NCBI GenBank assembly: GCA_902791695.1
Contig: CADAWR010000012.1
Location: 1-57,436, forward strand
Reading direction: 5' to 3'
Length of the DNA stretch: 57,436 bases
Source of the DNA: an uncultured Bacteroidota bacterium
GTDB taxonomy: Bacteria; Bacteroidota; Bacteroidia; Bacteroidales; P3
Shown here: positions 49,494-56,202 of the stretch, one piece after another
Position numbering within the stretch: the stretch's first letter is position 1
Layout of the letters: each line of letters starts with the position of its first letter
Translations under genes and position numbers: made by a program
The notes under the pieces: model-generated
The model's input: only the letters and a program-made list of their open reading frames with translations
What the model was told of the DNA's origin: nothing
The model's database searches: none

Positions 49494-49593
49494 TACTTTT
49501 GCAAAATGGAGATAACCAATCCACCGAGCGTATTGCGGTTCCAGTCCGAAGCTCAACAAAGGGGGAATACCATTGTGTACCCCCTTTTGTTTT
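49494..49593 (+). ncRNA. Candidate small RNA (promoter to terminator, about 85 nt)
   Basis: TACTTTTG at 49494-49501 is a good -7 box; a TTG 16 bp upstream is closer than usual. A terminator hairpin (CAAAGGGGG at 49557-49565 with CCCCCTTTTG at 49580-49589) ends with TTTT. The interval has no conserved gene. An ATG at 49506 opens a 51-codon frame through the terminator, so a leader peptide is an alternative. Confidence 0.5.
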
Positions 49594-49644
49594 ATGGTAC
49601 TTTTCGTGCATTTGTCCTCCTGTTTTTAACCAGCCAGTTCCGTA

Positions 49645-49764
49645 GGGATAATAGGGTATAGATGGAGCTGGATGCGGACTCTGAATCTTCAGGCGGATTC
49701 TGGGATAATAGGGTAATATGAGCAACCAGCCCTCGAGATGAGGCTTCAGGGATAATAGGGTATA
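49645..49764. repeat. Three copies of GGGATAATAGGGTATA (iteron-like)
   Basis: Copies at 49645-49660, 49702-49718 (GGGATAATAGGGTAATA) and 49749-49764, all in the same orientation and spaced 57 and 47 bp. The sequence around the first two shares further words (GACTCTGAATCTTCAGGCGGATTCT is internally repetitive). They follow the winged-helix gene and precede the small-gene cluster, as iterons beside a Rep gene would. Confidence 0.88.
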
Positions 49765-49803
49765 CTTGAACTGTGGCGCAATCGATGGAAAATGAAGGAG
49801 TTG

Positions 49804-49840
49804 CTTGTAATAAAACGCTCGGCTTTCCGTTATATGAGTG
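49804..49840 (+). repeat. Shared 37-bp leader, copy A
   Basis: CTTGTAATAAAA-CGCT, then GCTTTCCGTTATATGAGTG: nearly identical to 50595-50631 (copy B), differing by one-base shifts in the middle. It lies 30 bp before the start of the first small gene. It is probably a promoter or operator shared by the small-gene units. Confidence 0.85.
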
Positions 49841-49869
49841 CAGGAACGAAACGAAAAACACATACACCA

Positions 49870-50046
49870 ATGGACAAGCTAATCACCAAGTATGCACACA
49901 CCGAAGTCTACCACAATGGCAGCGCAGAGTACGATGAAATAAACGGATTGACGGAAGAAGAGTGGATTGAGTTATGGAAAGGTCTCTCACGTCTCGGCTA
50001 TTATCTCTCCTACAACAGCGAAGACGATTGCTTCTGCATTTCTTAA
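49870..50046 (+). CDS. Small acidic protein of the element
   Basis: 58 residues from ATG 49870 (MDKLITKYAHTEVYHNGSAE), ending DDCFCIS. The frame is open upstream to 49792, but that part overlaps the shared leader repeat, so the inner ATG is preferred. No domain is recognised; the helix EEEWIELWKGLSRLGYYLS is the core. It is followed 3 bp later by the next small gene. Size, acidity and leader resemble anti-restriction or regulatory accessory proteins, with no direct evidence. Confidence 0.6.
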   Translation: MDKLITKYAHTEVYHNGSAEYDEINGLTEEEWIELWKGLSRLGYYLSYNSEDDCFCIS

Positions 50047-50049
50047 CAA

Positions 50050-50424
50050 ATGGCAGCTATGGACTATTCCGATTTCAACAAGGTCAGAAGGCAGGTGGTC
50101 AAGTGCTGTCAAAAGCACTGCCTATACTCAAAATGGGACGTAAACGACGGCTACTTGGAGTTTGATTTCATTAGGGAATTGAACGAGGAAGCCACCGATA
50201 GGGAAACTCTCGAAATTCCCACTTGCATTGAACCAAGCGCATACATTCTCGTTAAGCTGCCATCACCACAGAGTATGGGGGAATACTGGTTCGATGAATA
50301 CGAAAAGAACGTGGCCAAATACAAAGAGGTGACAAGGGAACTTGTCGGCATTGAGCCGCCCGATTATCTGATAGGAGTTGAAAATGGCTACGTGTCGCAT
50401 CTGATGTGGTGTGCGTGGGACTAA
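50050..50424 (+). CDS. Hypothetical protein of the element
   Basis: 124 residues, mixed charge, soluble. It starts 3 bp after the preceding stop, so it is co-transcribed with it under leader copy A. A beta-rich segment (DVNDGYLEFDFIRELNEE) is followed by IPTCIEPSAYILVKLPSPQS and a helix (YWFDEYEKNVAKYKEVTREL). No family is recognised. A terminator hairpin (50449-50472) follows. Confidence 0.65.
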   Translation: MAAMDYSDFNKVRRQVVKCCQKHCLYSKWDVNDGYLEFDFIRELNEEATDRETLEIPTCIEPSAYILVKLPSPQSMGEYWFDEYEKNVAKYKEVTRELVGIEPPDYLIGVENGYVSHLMWCAWD

Positions 50425-50448
50425 CACGCCAAAGCAATGATTAGAATA

Positions 50449-50472
50449 GGCATCCGAGAGGGTGCCTTTTTT
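50449..50472 (+). terminator. Rho-independent terminator
   Basis: GGCATCC-GAGA-GGGTGCC with a six-T tail; one G-T pair in the stem. It ends the first small-gene unit. Confidence 0.75.
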
Positions 50473-50594
50473 AGTGCCTTGGAGTTGGTATTGTCCAAAG
50501 TGTCCATACTTGAATTGGATGGACAACACAATATTCAGTCAAACAAGAAACAGATTATATAACCGACTCATTAGATGGAAATTAAATTATATTT

Positions 50595-50631
50595 CTTGTA
50601 ATAAAAACGCTGCTTTTCCGTTATATGAGTG
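50595..50631 (+). repeat. Shared 37-bp leader, copy B
   Basis: CTTGTAATAAAAACGCT-GC, then TTTTCCGTTATATGAGTG, matching copy A at 49804-49840. It is followed after 40 bp by the SH3-fold gene. TTATAT lies 23-24 bp after TTG, which may be a variant promoter. Confidence 0.85.
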
Positions 50632-50671
50632 AACGAAGAGAACGATACTTAACCCTGAAAAAATACAGATT

Positions 50672-51028
50672 ATGACAAACATCTTGACAGCCCCCATCAA
50701 CAGCAGTGTTACAATCCTCAGTGAGGCCACAGCTAAACGCGCCTCGGTCATTGCAGAGCGCACCAAGTCACCAGTTGTTGGCATTGCCAAGGCTATGCTA
50801 ATCGACACACTCAAAGAGAAGCTTCACAATGGCGTTGCTCACTTCCTCTTCACCAAGGTAGACGGAACCTTGCGCGAGGCTTGGGGTACGACCAAGGAAC
50901 AGCTTGTAGACAACCACATCAACGGACGTGGAAAGAACCGCGAGAACTACGGCTGCTGTGCCTACTGGGATGTGGAGAAGGGCGCGTGGCGCAGTTTCCG
51001 TTGGGAAAGTTTGGTGCAAGTCCTCTGA
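50672..51028 (+). CDS. SH3 beta-barrel fold protein (DUF2693-like)
   Basis: 118 residues. The C-terminal half (FLFTKVDGTLREAWGTT, then YWDVEKGAWRSFRWESLVQV) is the DUF2693/SH3-fold signature common on Bacteroidota plasmids and integrative elements. The N-terminal helix (ASVIAERTKSPVVGIAKAML) is specific to this protein. Function unknown; members are thought to be small nucleic-acid- or protein-binding factors. It is under leader copy B and followed 44 bp later by another small gene. Confidence 0.8.
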   Translation: MTNILTAPINSSVTILSEATAKRASVIAERTKSPVVGIAKAMLIDTLKEKLHNGVAHFLFTKVDGTLREAWGTTKEQLVDNHINGRGKNRENYGCCAYWDVEKGAWRSFRWESLVQVL

Positions 51029-51072
51029 CTTGCACCTTCAAGGAAATGTCGGACTAATAACACACGCGAATA

Positions 51073-51450
51073 ATGAAAACAAACGGCTCACAGATAATCG
51101 ACATCGAGACCTCGATGAACATTCTCCGATTGCTGTATTCAGCACCCACAAAGTTGATGAGTTGGGGCTTTGACAACTCTCGCCCTACTCCCAATGGCGT
51201 GGCCTTCGAAGTAAACGGCTTCAAGCACAAGGGTTGGTGTGAAGTGGTCTACGATGAGGGGAGTGATACCTACACCTTCCGCACCTTTGATGATAATGGA
51301 AAAATCAAGAATGAGATTGAAGACTGCTACTGTGACAACCTGGTTTCGGTCATTGATGCGGAGGTTGAGACGAACAATGACCAATCGGAAGAGTACAAGA
51401 AGAGGTTTCAAGAATGGCTTAACTTCGTATTTGGGGAGAAGGATAGCTGA
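51073..51450 (+). CDS. Hypothetical acidic protein of the element
   Basis: 125 residues, acidic. An N-terminal helix (IIDIETSMNILRLLYSAPTK) is followed by beta-strands (GVAFEVNGFKHKGWCEVVYD, DTYTFRTFDDNGKIKNEIED) and a C-terminal helix (SEEYKKRFQEWLNFVFGEKD). The compact alpha-beta pattern recalls other small element proteins of Bacteroidota, but no family is assigned. It is probably in one transcript with the SH3-fold and SSB-like genes. Confidence 0.65.
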   Translation: MKTNGSQIIDIETSMNILRLLYSAPTKLMSWGFDNSRPTPNGVAFEVNGFKHKGWCEVVYDEGSDTYTFRTFDDNGKIKNEIEDCYCDNLVSVIDAEVETNNDQSEEYKKRFQEWLNFVFGEKDS

Positions 51451-51492
51451 CAATTTCCGATGGTTATGTATACTCAAATGATGGAAGATAAT

Positions 51493-51801
51493 ATGCGTAT
51501 AATCCAAGTTGTCGGTTCCGTACATTTCTCACCTCATATTAAGACTACCAAGGATGGGAGGCAGTACGTTCACTTCACAATCGCTTCCAACTCTGCACAA
51601 GAGACCCCAAGGCCACAGTTCCACATTCGCGTTTTCGACAAGGAGATGATGTTGATGGCAATGAAGCTGAAAAGCGGAACCAAACTATGTGTGACGGGTG
51701 AATATTTAGACTCGATTGCGATAGTCGCAGGATGCCTACTGATAAGCCAACAAATTATAGCGTCAAGTATAGAGTTTGTACAAATCAAAATCAACACGTA
51801 A
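51493..51801 (+). CDS. Single-stranded DNA-binding protein-like (OB fold)
   Basis: 102 residues from ATG 51493; ATGs at 51478 and 51481 are alternatives. Pattern: RIIQVVGSVHFSPHIKTTKD, GRQYVHFTIASNS, then FHIRVFDKEMMLMAMKLKSG and KLCVTGEYLDS, matching SSB strands in order (the G-x-h, G-x-x-V-x-F-x-h-A and K-G-x-x-V-x-G-E positions). It lacks the acidic C-terminal tip of housekeeping SSB, as is common for element-encoded copies. It would protect single strands during element replication or transfer. Confidence 0.75.
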   Translation: MRIIQVVGSVHFSPHIKTTKDGRQYVHFTIASNSAQETPRPQFHIRVFDKEMMLMAMKLKSGTKLCVTGEYLDSIAIVAGCLLISQQIIASSIEFVQIKINT

Positions 51802-51902
51802 AAAGTTAGTCAATTTACAGGGTTAGTCAAAAAAGTCAAAAAATTGGGACAACAATCAACCAGGTTTCAGATTGCGTATACCGAAATAATACAAAGAGAA
51901 AA

Positions 51903-52565
51903 ATGAATAACAATACAGCTGCCATATATGCCAGGGTCTCTTCAACGAATGACCGTCAGAACACCGAGAGACAAGTTATCGACCTAACCAGGTATGCCGA
52001 GCATAACGCCATCAACATTGTCAAGGTGTACGAGGAACATATCAGCGGAGCGAAGAAAAACGATGAACGGCCAGTTCTCATAGATTGCCTTAATTATTGT
52101 TTTGAGAACGGAGTCGCTATGTTGCTACTGAGCGAACTAAGTCGCCTTGGACGTAATGTTGATGAAGTTCTCGCGAATGTGCGCCTGTGCAAAGAGAAGC
52201 ACCTGAACCTGTATTTCCAAAAGGAGAACATTAGTATCTTTCAGGCCGACGGGAGCGAGAACCCCTATCTTACCATTATGATTGCAGTGCTTGGCACGTG
52301 CGCCCAAATAGAGCGAGACTCAATTAAATTCAGGCTGAACAGCGGCAAGCTCCGAGCCATTGAGAGGGGGGTGAGAATGGGGCGCAAGCCAGGTTCCGTG
52401 AAGACCAGGGAACAAAAGGAAATCGAATACAAGGACGTTATCCTATATCTCCGTAAAGGTTACTCAATCAAAGCAACGGCCAAGCTATGCGACAAAAGCG
52501 CAAGTACCGTTCAAAGGGTCAAGAGAGAGTTTCTGAGTGCATACTATAGACAAGTAAACGTATAG
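51903..52565 (+). CDS. Serine recombinase (resolvase/invertase family)
   Basis: 220 residues. The N-terminal catalytic domain has the nucleophile in AAIYARVSS, then LLLSELSRLGRNVDEVL with the conserved arginine, and GTCAQIERDSIKFRLNSGKLRA before the long E-helix. The C-terminal GRKPGSVKTREQ segment and a helix-turn-helix (SIKATAKLCDKSASTVQRVKR) make it an intact small resolvase/invertase. It would resolve multimers or invert a segment of the element. Direct GTTAGTCAA repeats (about 51806 and 51821) lie upstream and may be its operator. Confidence 0.92.
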   Translation: MNNNTAAIYARVSSTNDRQNTERQVIDLTRYAEHNAINIVKVYEEHISGAKKNDERPVLIDCLNYCFENGVAMLLLSELSRLGRNVDEVLANVRLCKEKHLNLYFQKENISIFQADGSENPYLTIMIAVLGTCAQIERDSIKFRLNSGKLRAIERGVRMGRKPGSVKTREQKEIEYKDVILYLRKGYSIKATAKLCDKSASTVQRVKREFLSAYYRQVNV

Positions 52566-52569
52566 AGCT

Positions 52570-52782
52570 ATGATTTCGTTACGCCAAGCAAAGAAGATAC
52601 TCAACAAGGGAGAACGCAAGTACACTGACGAGGAAGTCAAGCATATTACCGAAACCTTGGAAATGATGGCCGAGCTGCAAATTGAAACTGAAAAATATCG
52701 GGCAAGCAAGGGGAAAGTGCAGGACGAAATACAACAGGAATTCGATAATTTAGATTGGTCAGAGGAAGAACGCCACCAATAG
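52570..52782 (+). CDS. Small helical protein after the serine recombinase
   Basis: 70 residues, highly charged and almost wholly helical (RQAKKILNKGERKYTDEEVK, EMMAELQIETEKYR, ending LDWSEEERHQ). It starts 4 bp after the recombinase stop, so the two are probably co-translated. The N-terminal half resembles small plasmid proteins with a helix-hairpin core. No function is assigned. Confidence 0.65.
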   Translation: MISLRQAKKILNKGERKYTDEEVKHITETLEMMAELQIETEKYRASKGKVQDEIQQEFDNLDWSEEERHQ

Positions 52783-52817
52783 GGTAAAGTGTCAATGCGT
52801 GGGCATCAAACCAAACA

Positions 52818-52845
52818 AGAGGGGAAAACACCAAGTGTCCCCTCT
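52818..52845. terminator. Hairpin between convergent genes
   Basis: AGAGGGGA (52818-52825) pairs with TCCCCTCT (52838-52845); no strong T-run follows, so it is a modest bidirectional terminator. Confidence 0.55.
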
Positions 52846-52874
52846 AATTAGTGATGCTATTACTATGGCCAGAC

Positions 52875-53522
52875 TTATATTTTCTTGAACTTAATGAAAT
52901 ATGCAGTGGAAACATCCCTGTTTTCATAAGCACTTAATACTTCTGGATATGTGTCCCGATATGTATCCCAATTTACATAACCCCGATTGTATGTAACATC
53001 AAATATTATGCACGTTCTTAAATTTGGTTTAGTGCCACAATACTCTATATTCCTATAAGAATCCTTGTATATTTGGTCAACACCCTTGTATACAGGAATA
53101 TCTACAATTCCCTGAAACTCTTTGCCTAAAGGAGATTCGCCACCAATAACGAATGCGTTTTGATTTAATACGACCATCTCCCCAAGAAGTTGTTTGGTGT
53201 TGTTGCCAGAATACTCAACAACCCTACCGTCGGGAAGAACCTCAAAGACCGTCTCGTGGCCACCGTATTCATTAATAATTTTGTATTTGCCAATGAATTT
53301 ATTTTTTAGTGCTTTTTCCCAAGTAGTTTCTTGCGATTGTTCATTCTGAGTATTTTCCTCATTTGGTAGTTTCCCATCTCTCTTCAGGGCGGCAATGTAC
53401 TCATCAATGTACCCATCCTCTTGCGGCTTGTCTTGCGGCTTGTCATTTGTTTGAAAATTACACGATGTTACGAACACGCCCAGAAGCAGTGAGTACATCA
53501 CGACAGATACTTTTTTCCCCAT
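52875..53522 (-). CDS. Lipoprotein of unknown function on the element
   Basis: 215 residues. Lipoprotein signal (MGKKVSVVMYSLLLGVFVTS, then Cys 21). A Pro/Gln/Asp-rich linker (TNDKPQDKPQED) leads to a globular part with strands FIGKYKIINEYGGHETVFEV, GRVVEYSGNN and NAFVIGGESPLG, lipocalin- or NTF2-like by pattern only. It is A/T-rich like its surroundings. It stands alone on the minus strand between the recombinase and integrase genes, as a cargo gene would; surface exclusion or adhesion roles are guesses. Confidence 0.65.
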   Translation of the reverse strand: MGKKVSVVMYSLLLGVFVTSCNFQTNDKPQDKPQEDGYIDEYIAALKRDGKLPNEENTQNEQSQETTWEKALKNKFIGKYKIINEYGGHETVFEVLPDGRVVEYSGNNTKQLLGEMVVLNQNAFVIGGESPLGKEFQGIVDIPVYKGVDQIYKDSYRNIEYCGTKPNLRTCIIFDVTYNRGYVNWDTYRDTYPEVLSAYENRDVSTAYFIKFKKI

Positions 53523-53874
53523 TTTTTTTCTACCCTGATACGTGACGGGCGCAACTTCTGTGCTTCAGGCTCGTTGGCGGTTTGAAACTAAATTAACCCG
53601 TGCGAAAAAAGTGGAGCCATCCATTTGTCCCTATCCCTGACGGTAGGGCTTCGACTCCCTTTATTAAACAAGCAGATAAGGATTTTGGGTACACTCCACT
53701 TGTCGTATGTCGTGTAATACGAATACAATACAAGTGAGCAATCTCCATTATTCCTGCTTGTTTTCTGTGAAGTTGTCGAAGTTTCACCGTCAGCAGAATA
53801 GCGAAAAAATGCACTCTTTTCGACAAGCGGTTTTTTCCCCGTTTGCAAGTGCAAAAATACGACTATTTTTTGGA
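53523..53874. other. Spacer with a long-range inverted repeat, no gene seen
   Basis: AAGTGGAG (about 53610-53617) and CTCCACTT (about 53694-53701) are complementary and bracket an 80-bp segment that contains CCCTGACGGTAGGG, itself a small hairpin. The short open frames here are unconvincing. TATTTTTG on the minus strand near 53850 could be a promoter. Confidence 0.4.
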
Positions 53875-54123
53875 ATGACAAAAATAATTTGCAACAACGC
53901 GAAAAAAAACGGAACCGAGACTGTGGTGTTGGCAGCGCAGCAGTACAGGCAGAAGGGCGAGAATGGTAAGGCCGAGGTGTTCGCCAACGCCATCAAACAC
54001 GACTTCAAGAGCAAGAACCCGACCACCCGATGGAGCGACATAATCAGGCTAAAACGACCGCCCAACAGTCGCACTCAACAGCGTTCCCGTCACTGGGAAC
54101 AAACATATATCAGCAAAAGGTGA
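53875..54123 (+). CDS. Doubtful small open reading frame
   Basis: 82 codons from ATG 53875; the frame is open upstream to 53707 but that part has no coding character. The sequence ETVVLAAQQYRQKGENGKAEVF looks protein-like, while the end (RPPNSRTQQRSRHWEQTYIS) looks random. A TATTTTTTGG box lies just upstream. It may be a fragment of a longer lost gene. It converges on the integrase. Confidence 0.3.
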   Translation: MTKIICNNAKKNGTETVVLAAQQYRQKGENGKAEVFANAIKHDFKSKNPTTRWSDIIRLKRPPNSRTQQRSRHWEQTYISKR

Positions 54124-54155
54124 GATGGGCTTTGGGGAGGAGGAGCAAGTAGTGA

Positions 54156-55874
54156 CTACTTGAACTTCTTGTTCTTACGCTCTTCTTCATATTCAGCAGC
54201 AATCCTCTCCCACTCCTCGATATTCTCATCAGTAGGTTCGTTAGGCCATTCGCCTTCGGGTCGCTCACCACATTCTACACATTCCCACTTCAATGGGTCT
54301 GACATAAGAAAGTCTATCATATCAAAGTCGCCACGTTTCGCAGCTTCTTTGATAGCCTTGTTTCTATATTGTTCCCATTGTTCTTTTGTCATTCGGGTTC
54401 GTTTGACATATTCGAGCTGTTCTTTTGTCTGAGCCGTCTCTTTTATCTGTGCTGTGTAGCTGTCTAATACGACACTGGTATCATTGGCTGATTGTAGAGG
54501 TGCTTGGTAAGTTAATGATGGTTTTTCACGATATGCCTCTGTGAATTTCAGTACCAGTTCAGGATGTTTTCGTTTCAAACTATCAAAGTCTGAATAGTCG
54601 GACGGTTCCAGTTTACAGTAGTGTTCAACCATCGCCCTATCCTTATGTCCCGAAAATTTCATAACCTTGATATCATCCCAATCACGCAGTTTCAAGAGTG
54701 TTATGAATGTCCGTCTCTCCGTGTGGGTTCTGATTAACTCCCAGCGTTCCATCTCGTGTATGGTAGGCTGGGTCTCTCCTCCACGTTGTTCCGATACCAG
54801 TTCCGTCCCCTGTATTCCCGCTTCTCTCGCAATACGTGGCATATTGTTTGCAATTAACGTGTCGGCTCGTTTCTTCAATGGCAACTCGCCTTTGTATTTG
54901 TTTATCAGAATGTCGTATGCCAGCTGGAAAACAATATCAAACTTGACCTTCGTCCCTGTCTTCTTCTGATACAGCATTATTCGTTTCGCTCCGCTGTCGG
55001 GGTCCGTGTACGGCTCTATTTTGTCAATATCCGATATTCTCTGTCCTGTTAGGCAGTTGATAATGAAGGTATCCTTGATACGTTCATCCTGTTCTGTCTT
55101 TGCCTTGTAGTTGTAGAGCTTGTAAATCTCATCGTCGCGTAGGGCTATCTCGTTGTCACGCTTATCAACCTTTGTTGGGAGAAGTATCTTATTGAAGATG
55201 TCATCGACCACGGCAGAGGAAATGTGGTCAGGCACTGCATAGGACTTCAACAGGGTTTTCATCTCACTGAGAAGTGCGTTAATGTGGCTGACCTTATTCT
55301 TCTGTCCCTTGGGATTGATGTACTCTTTTTGTAGATAGGTGCGGTATTCGAGCATTAGTTTACGGTCTATCTTGTCGAAACAATCCAACTTTATATTGTG
55401 TGCCTCCAAGAACTGTTCAAACGGCTTCATTCGGGAAATATGCTGCTGTTTTGTGCTGTCCTTGACGGTGGTATTATTGATTATGCCGTTTTTGATAACA
55501 GCCAAAGGCGATTGTGTATGCTTATTGTTAGCCATAGGTGATATGAGTTTTATTGCCAATTCTTTTGCCTTATGTAGTTCATCAGGATGGTCACATAAAT
55601 AATCAACATAACGTAGAAAGCTCATTTTTATTGCTTTGATGGCAGAAAGAACTATCGCATTGTTCTGGTTGTCGAGTTCAGACAATGCAGAACTGATTAA
55701 CGGCTGCTGTTTGTTCCTGTTCCAGTGGTGGGGATATATTCGTACACCTGTCGGGATTTTGATTTGTTTGCCTCCGATATTAACGACAAAATAAATATTT
55801 GTAGGACGGTCAGATTTGGGTCTCCTCAGGTTAAAATGTCCGCTAATTTCCTGTGCAAAAAACTGTTTTTCCAT
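54156..55874 (-). CDS. Tyrosine recombinase/integrase of the element
   Basis: 572 residues from ATG 55874 (MEKQFFAQEISGHFNLRRPK); the in-frame GTG at 55913 overlaps the arm-type repeats and is disfavoured. The N-terminal arm-binding domain (LRRPKSDRPTNIYFVVNIGG, IKIPTGVRIYPHHWN) is the usual Bacteroidota one. A core-binding domain and a catalytic domain follow with Arg in LTGQRISDI, H-x-x-R in HTERRTF, His in FSGHKD and the Tyr in MVEHYCK. A C-terminal extension of about 110 residues (TYQAPLQS through ECVECGERPEGEWPNEP) has a Cys-x-x-Cys, unusual for the family. It catalyses integration and excision. Confidence 0.93.
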   Translation of the reverse strand: MEKQFFAQEISGHFNLRRPKSDRPTNIYFVVNIGGKQIKIPTGVRIYPHHWNRNKQQPLISSALSELDNQNNAIVLSAIKAIKMSFLRYVDYLCDHPDELHKAKELAIKLISPMANNKHTQSPLAVIKNGIINNTTVKDSTKQQHISRMKPFEQFLEAHNIKLDCFDKIDRKLMLEYRTYLQKEYINPKGQKNKVSHINALLSEMKTLLKSYAVPDHISSAVVDDIFNKILLPTKVDKRDNEIALRDDEIYKLYNYKAKTEQDERIKDTFIINCLTGQRISDIDKIEPYTDPDSGAKRIMLYQKKTGTKVKFDIVFQLAYDILINKYKGELPLKKRADTLIANNMPRIAREAGIQGTELVSEQRGGETQPTIHEMERWELIRTHTERRTFITLLKLRDWDDIKVMKFSGHKDRAMVEHYCKLEPSDYSDFDSLKRKHPELVLKFTEAYREKPSLTYQAPLQSANDTSVVLDSYTAQIKETAQTKEQLEYVKRTRMTKEQWEQYRNKAIKEAAKRGDFDMIDFLMSDPLKWECVECGERPEGEWPNEPTDENIEEWERIAAEYEEERKNKKFK

Positions 55875-55879
55875 TGCCG

Positions 55880-55910
55880 AAAATCGGTTCTTAAAAATGG
55901 TTCTTAAATC
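55880..55910. repeat. Integrase-proximal direct repeats (arm-type site candidates)
   Basis: GGTTCTTAAA occurs twice in tandem (55886-55895 and 55899-55908). The block AAAATCGGTTCTTAAAAA is matched at the left end of the element by AAAATCGTTCTTAAAAA (46885). It lies directly upstream of the integrase ATG. Confidence 0.7.
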
Positions 55911-56011
55911 CACTTCATTTTGAACGATTTGGCAATCTGATAATTTTAATGATGATTGTATCTACTTGTTTTTCAGTAATGCTCAAAAACTTCGAGAGGC
56001 ATCAACGAAAA

Positions 56012-56105
56012 GTGAGAAATTTCAACTAGTCAGCAGGGGTGGGTGTAAGGGTTCGCGTATATAGCGTGGGCTGTTTTCACATCTGCTGACTTAGGTAATT
56101 CTCAC
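56012..56105. repeat. Inverted repeat at the right end of the element
   Basis: GTGAGAAATTTCAACTAGTCAGCAG (in two parts: GTGAGAA at 56012 and AGTCAGCAG at 56028-56036) is mirrored by CTGCTGACTT (56083-56092) and ATTCTCAC (56098-56105). The enclosed 46 bp include CGCGTATATAGCG, a further palindrome. Core-type integrase sites or a recombinase crossover are plausible. The spacer 55875-56202 holds no gene. Confidence 0.75.
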
Positions 56106-56202
56106 GACCTCTACTAGAAGAAGTGGCATACGGCACCACGCTTTCGTTTTATATGGTTTGCTCGACGGGGTGCGGGAGAGAATGAACTAAAAAAAACACA
56201 AC

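Larger units (their letters stand above)
46834..56117. mobile_element. Integrated element, about 9.3 kb, with tyrosine integrase at the right end
   Basis: The ends share CTAGTAGA and CGTGAGAA in opposite orientation (46834-46851; complement of 56099-56117). Inside each end is a similar direct repeat AAAATCG(G)TTCTTAAAAA (46885 and 55880), placed like integrase arm sites. GTGAGAA-type sequences also occur at 46845 and 56012 in direct orientation, so the exact crossover is unresolved. Contents: PRTase, winged-helix protein, iterons, small proteins, SH3-fold protein, SSB-like protein, serine recombinase, lipoprotein, integrase. It is more A/T-rich than the core. No relaxase or conjugation gene is seen. 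A size below 10 kb fits a satellite or mobilisable island. Confidence 0.6.

Noticed and set aside
49645-49764. I-SceI-like homing endonuclease sites (TAGGGATAATAGGGTA)
   Set aside because: The likeness to the 18-bp I-SceI site is close but not exact, there is no intron or LAGLIDADG gene, and three regularly placed copies fit an iteron better.
49480-49870. Minus-strand frames containing HSYNGK-type peptides across the shared leaders
   Set aside because: The peptide likeness arises from translating the conserved leader repeat backwards; no promoter or domain supports a gene.
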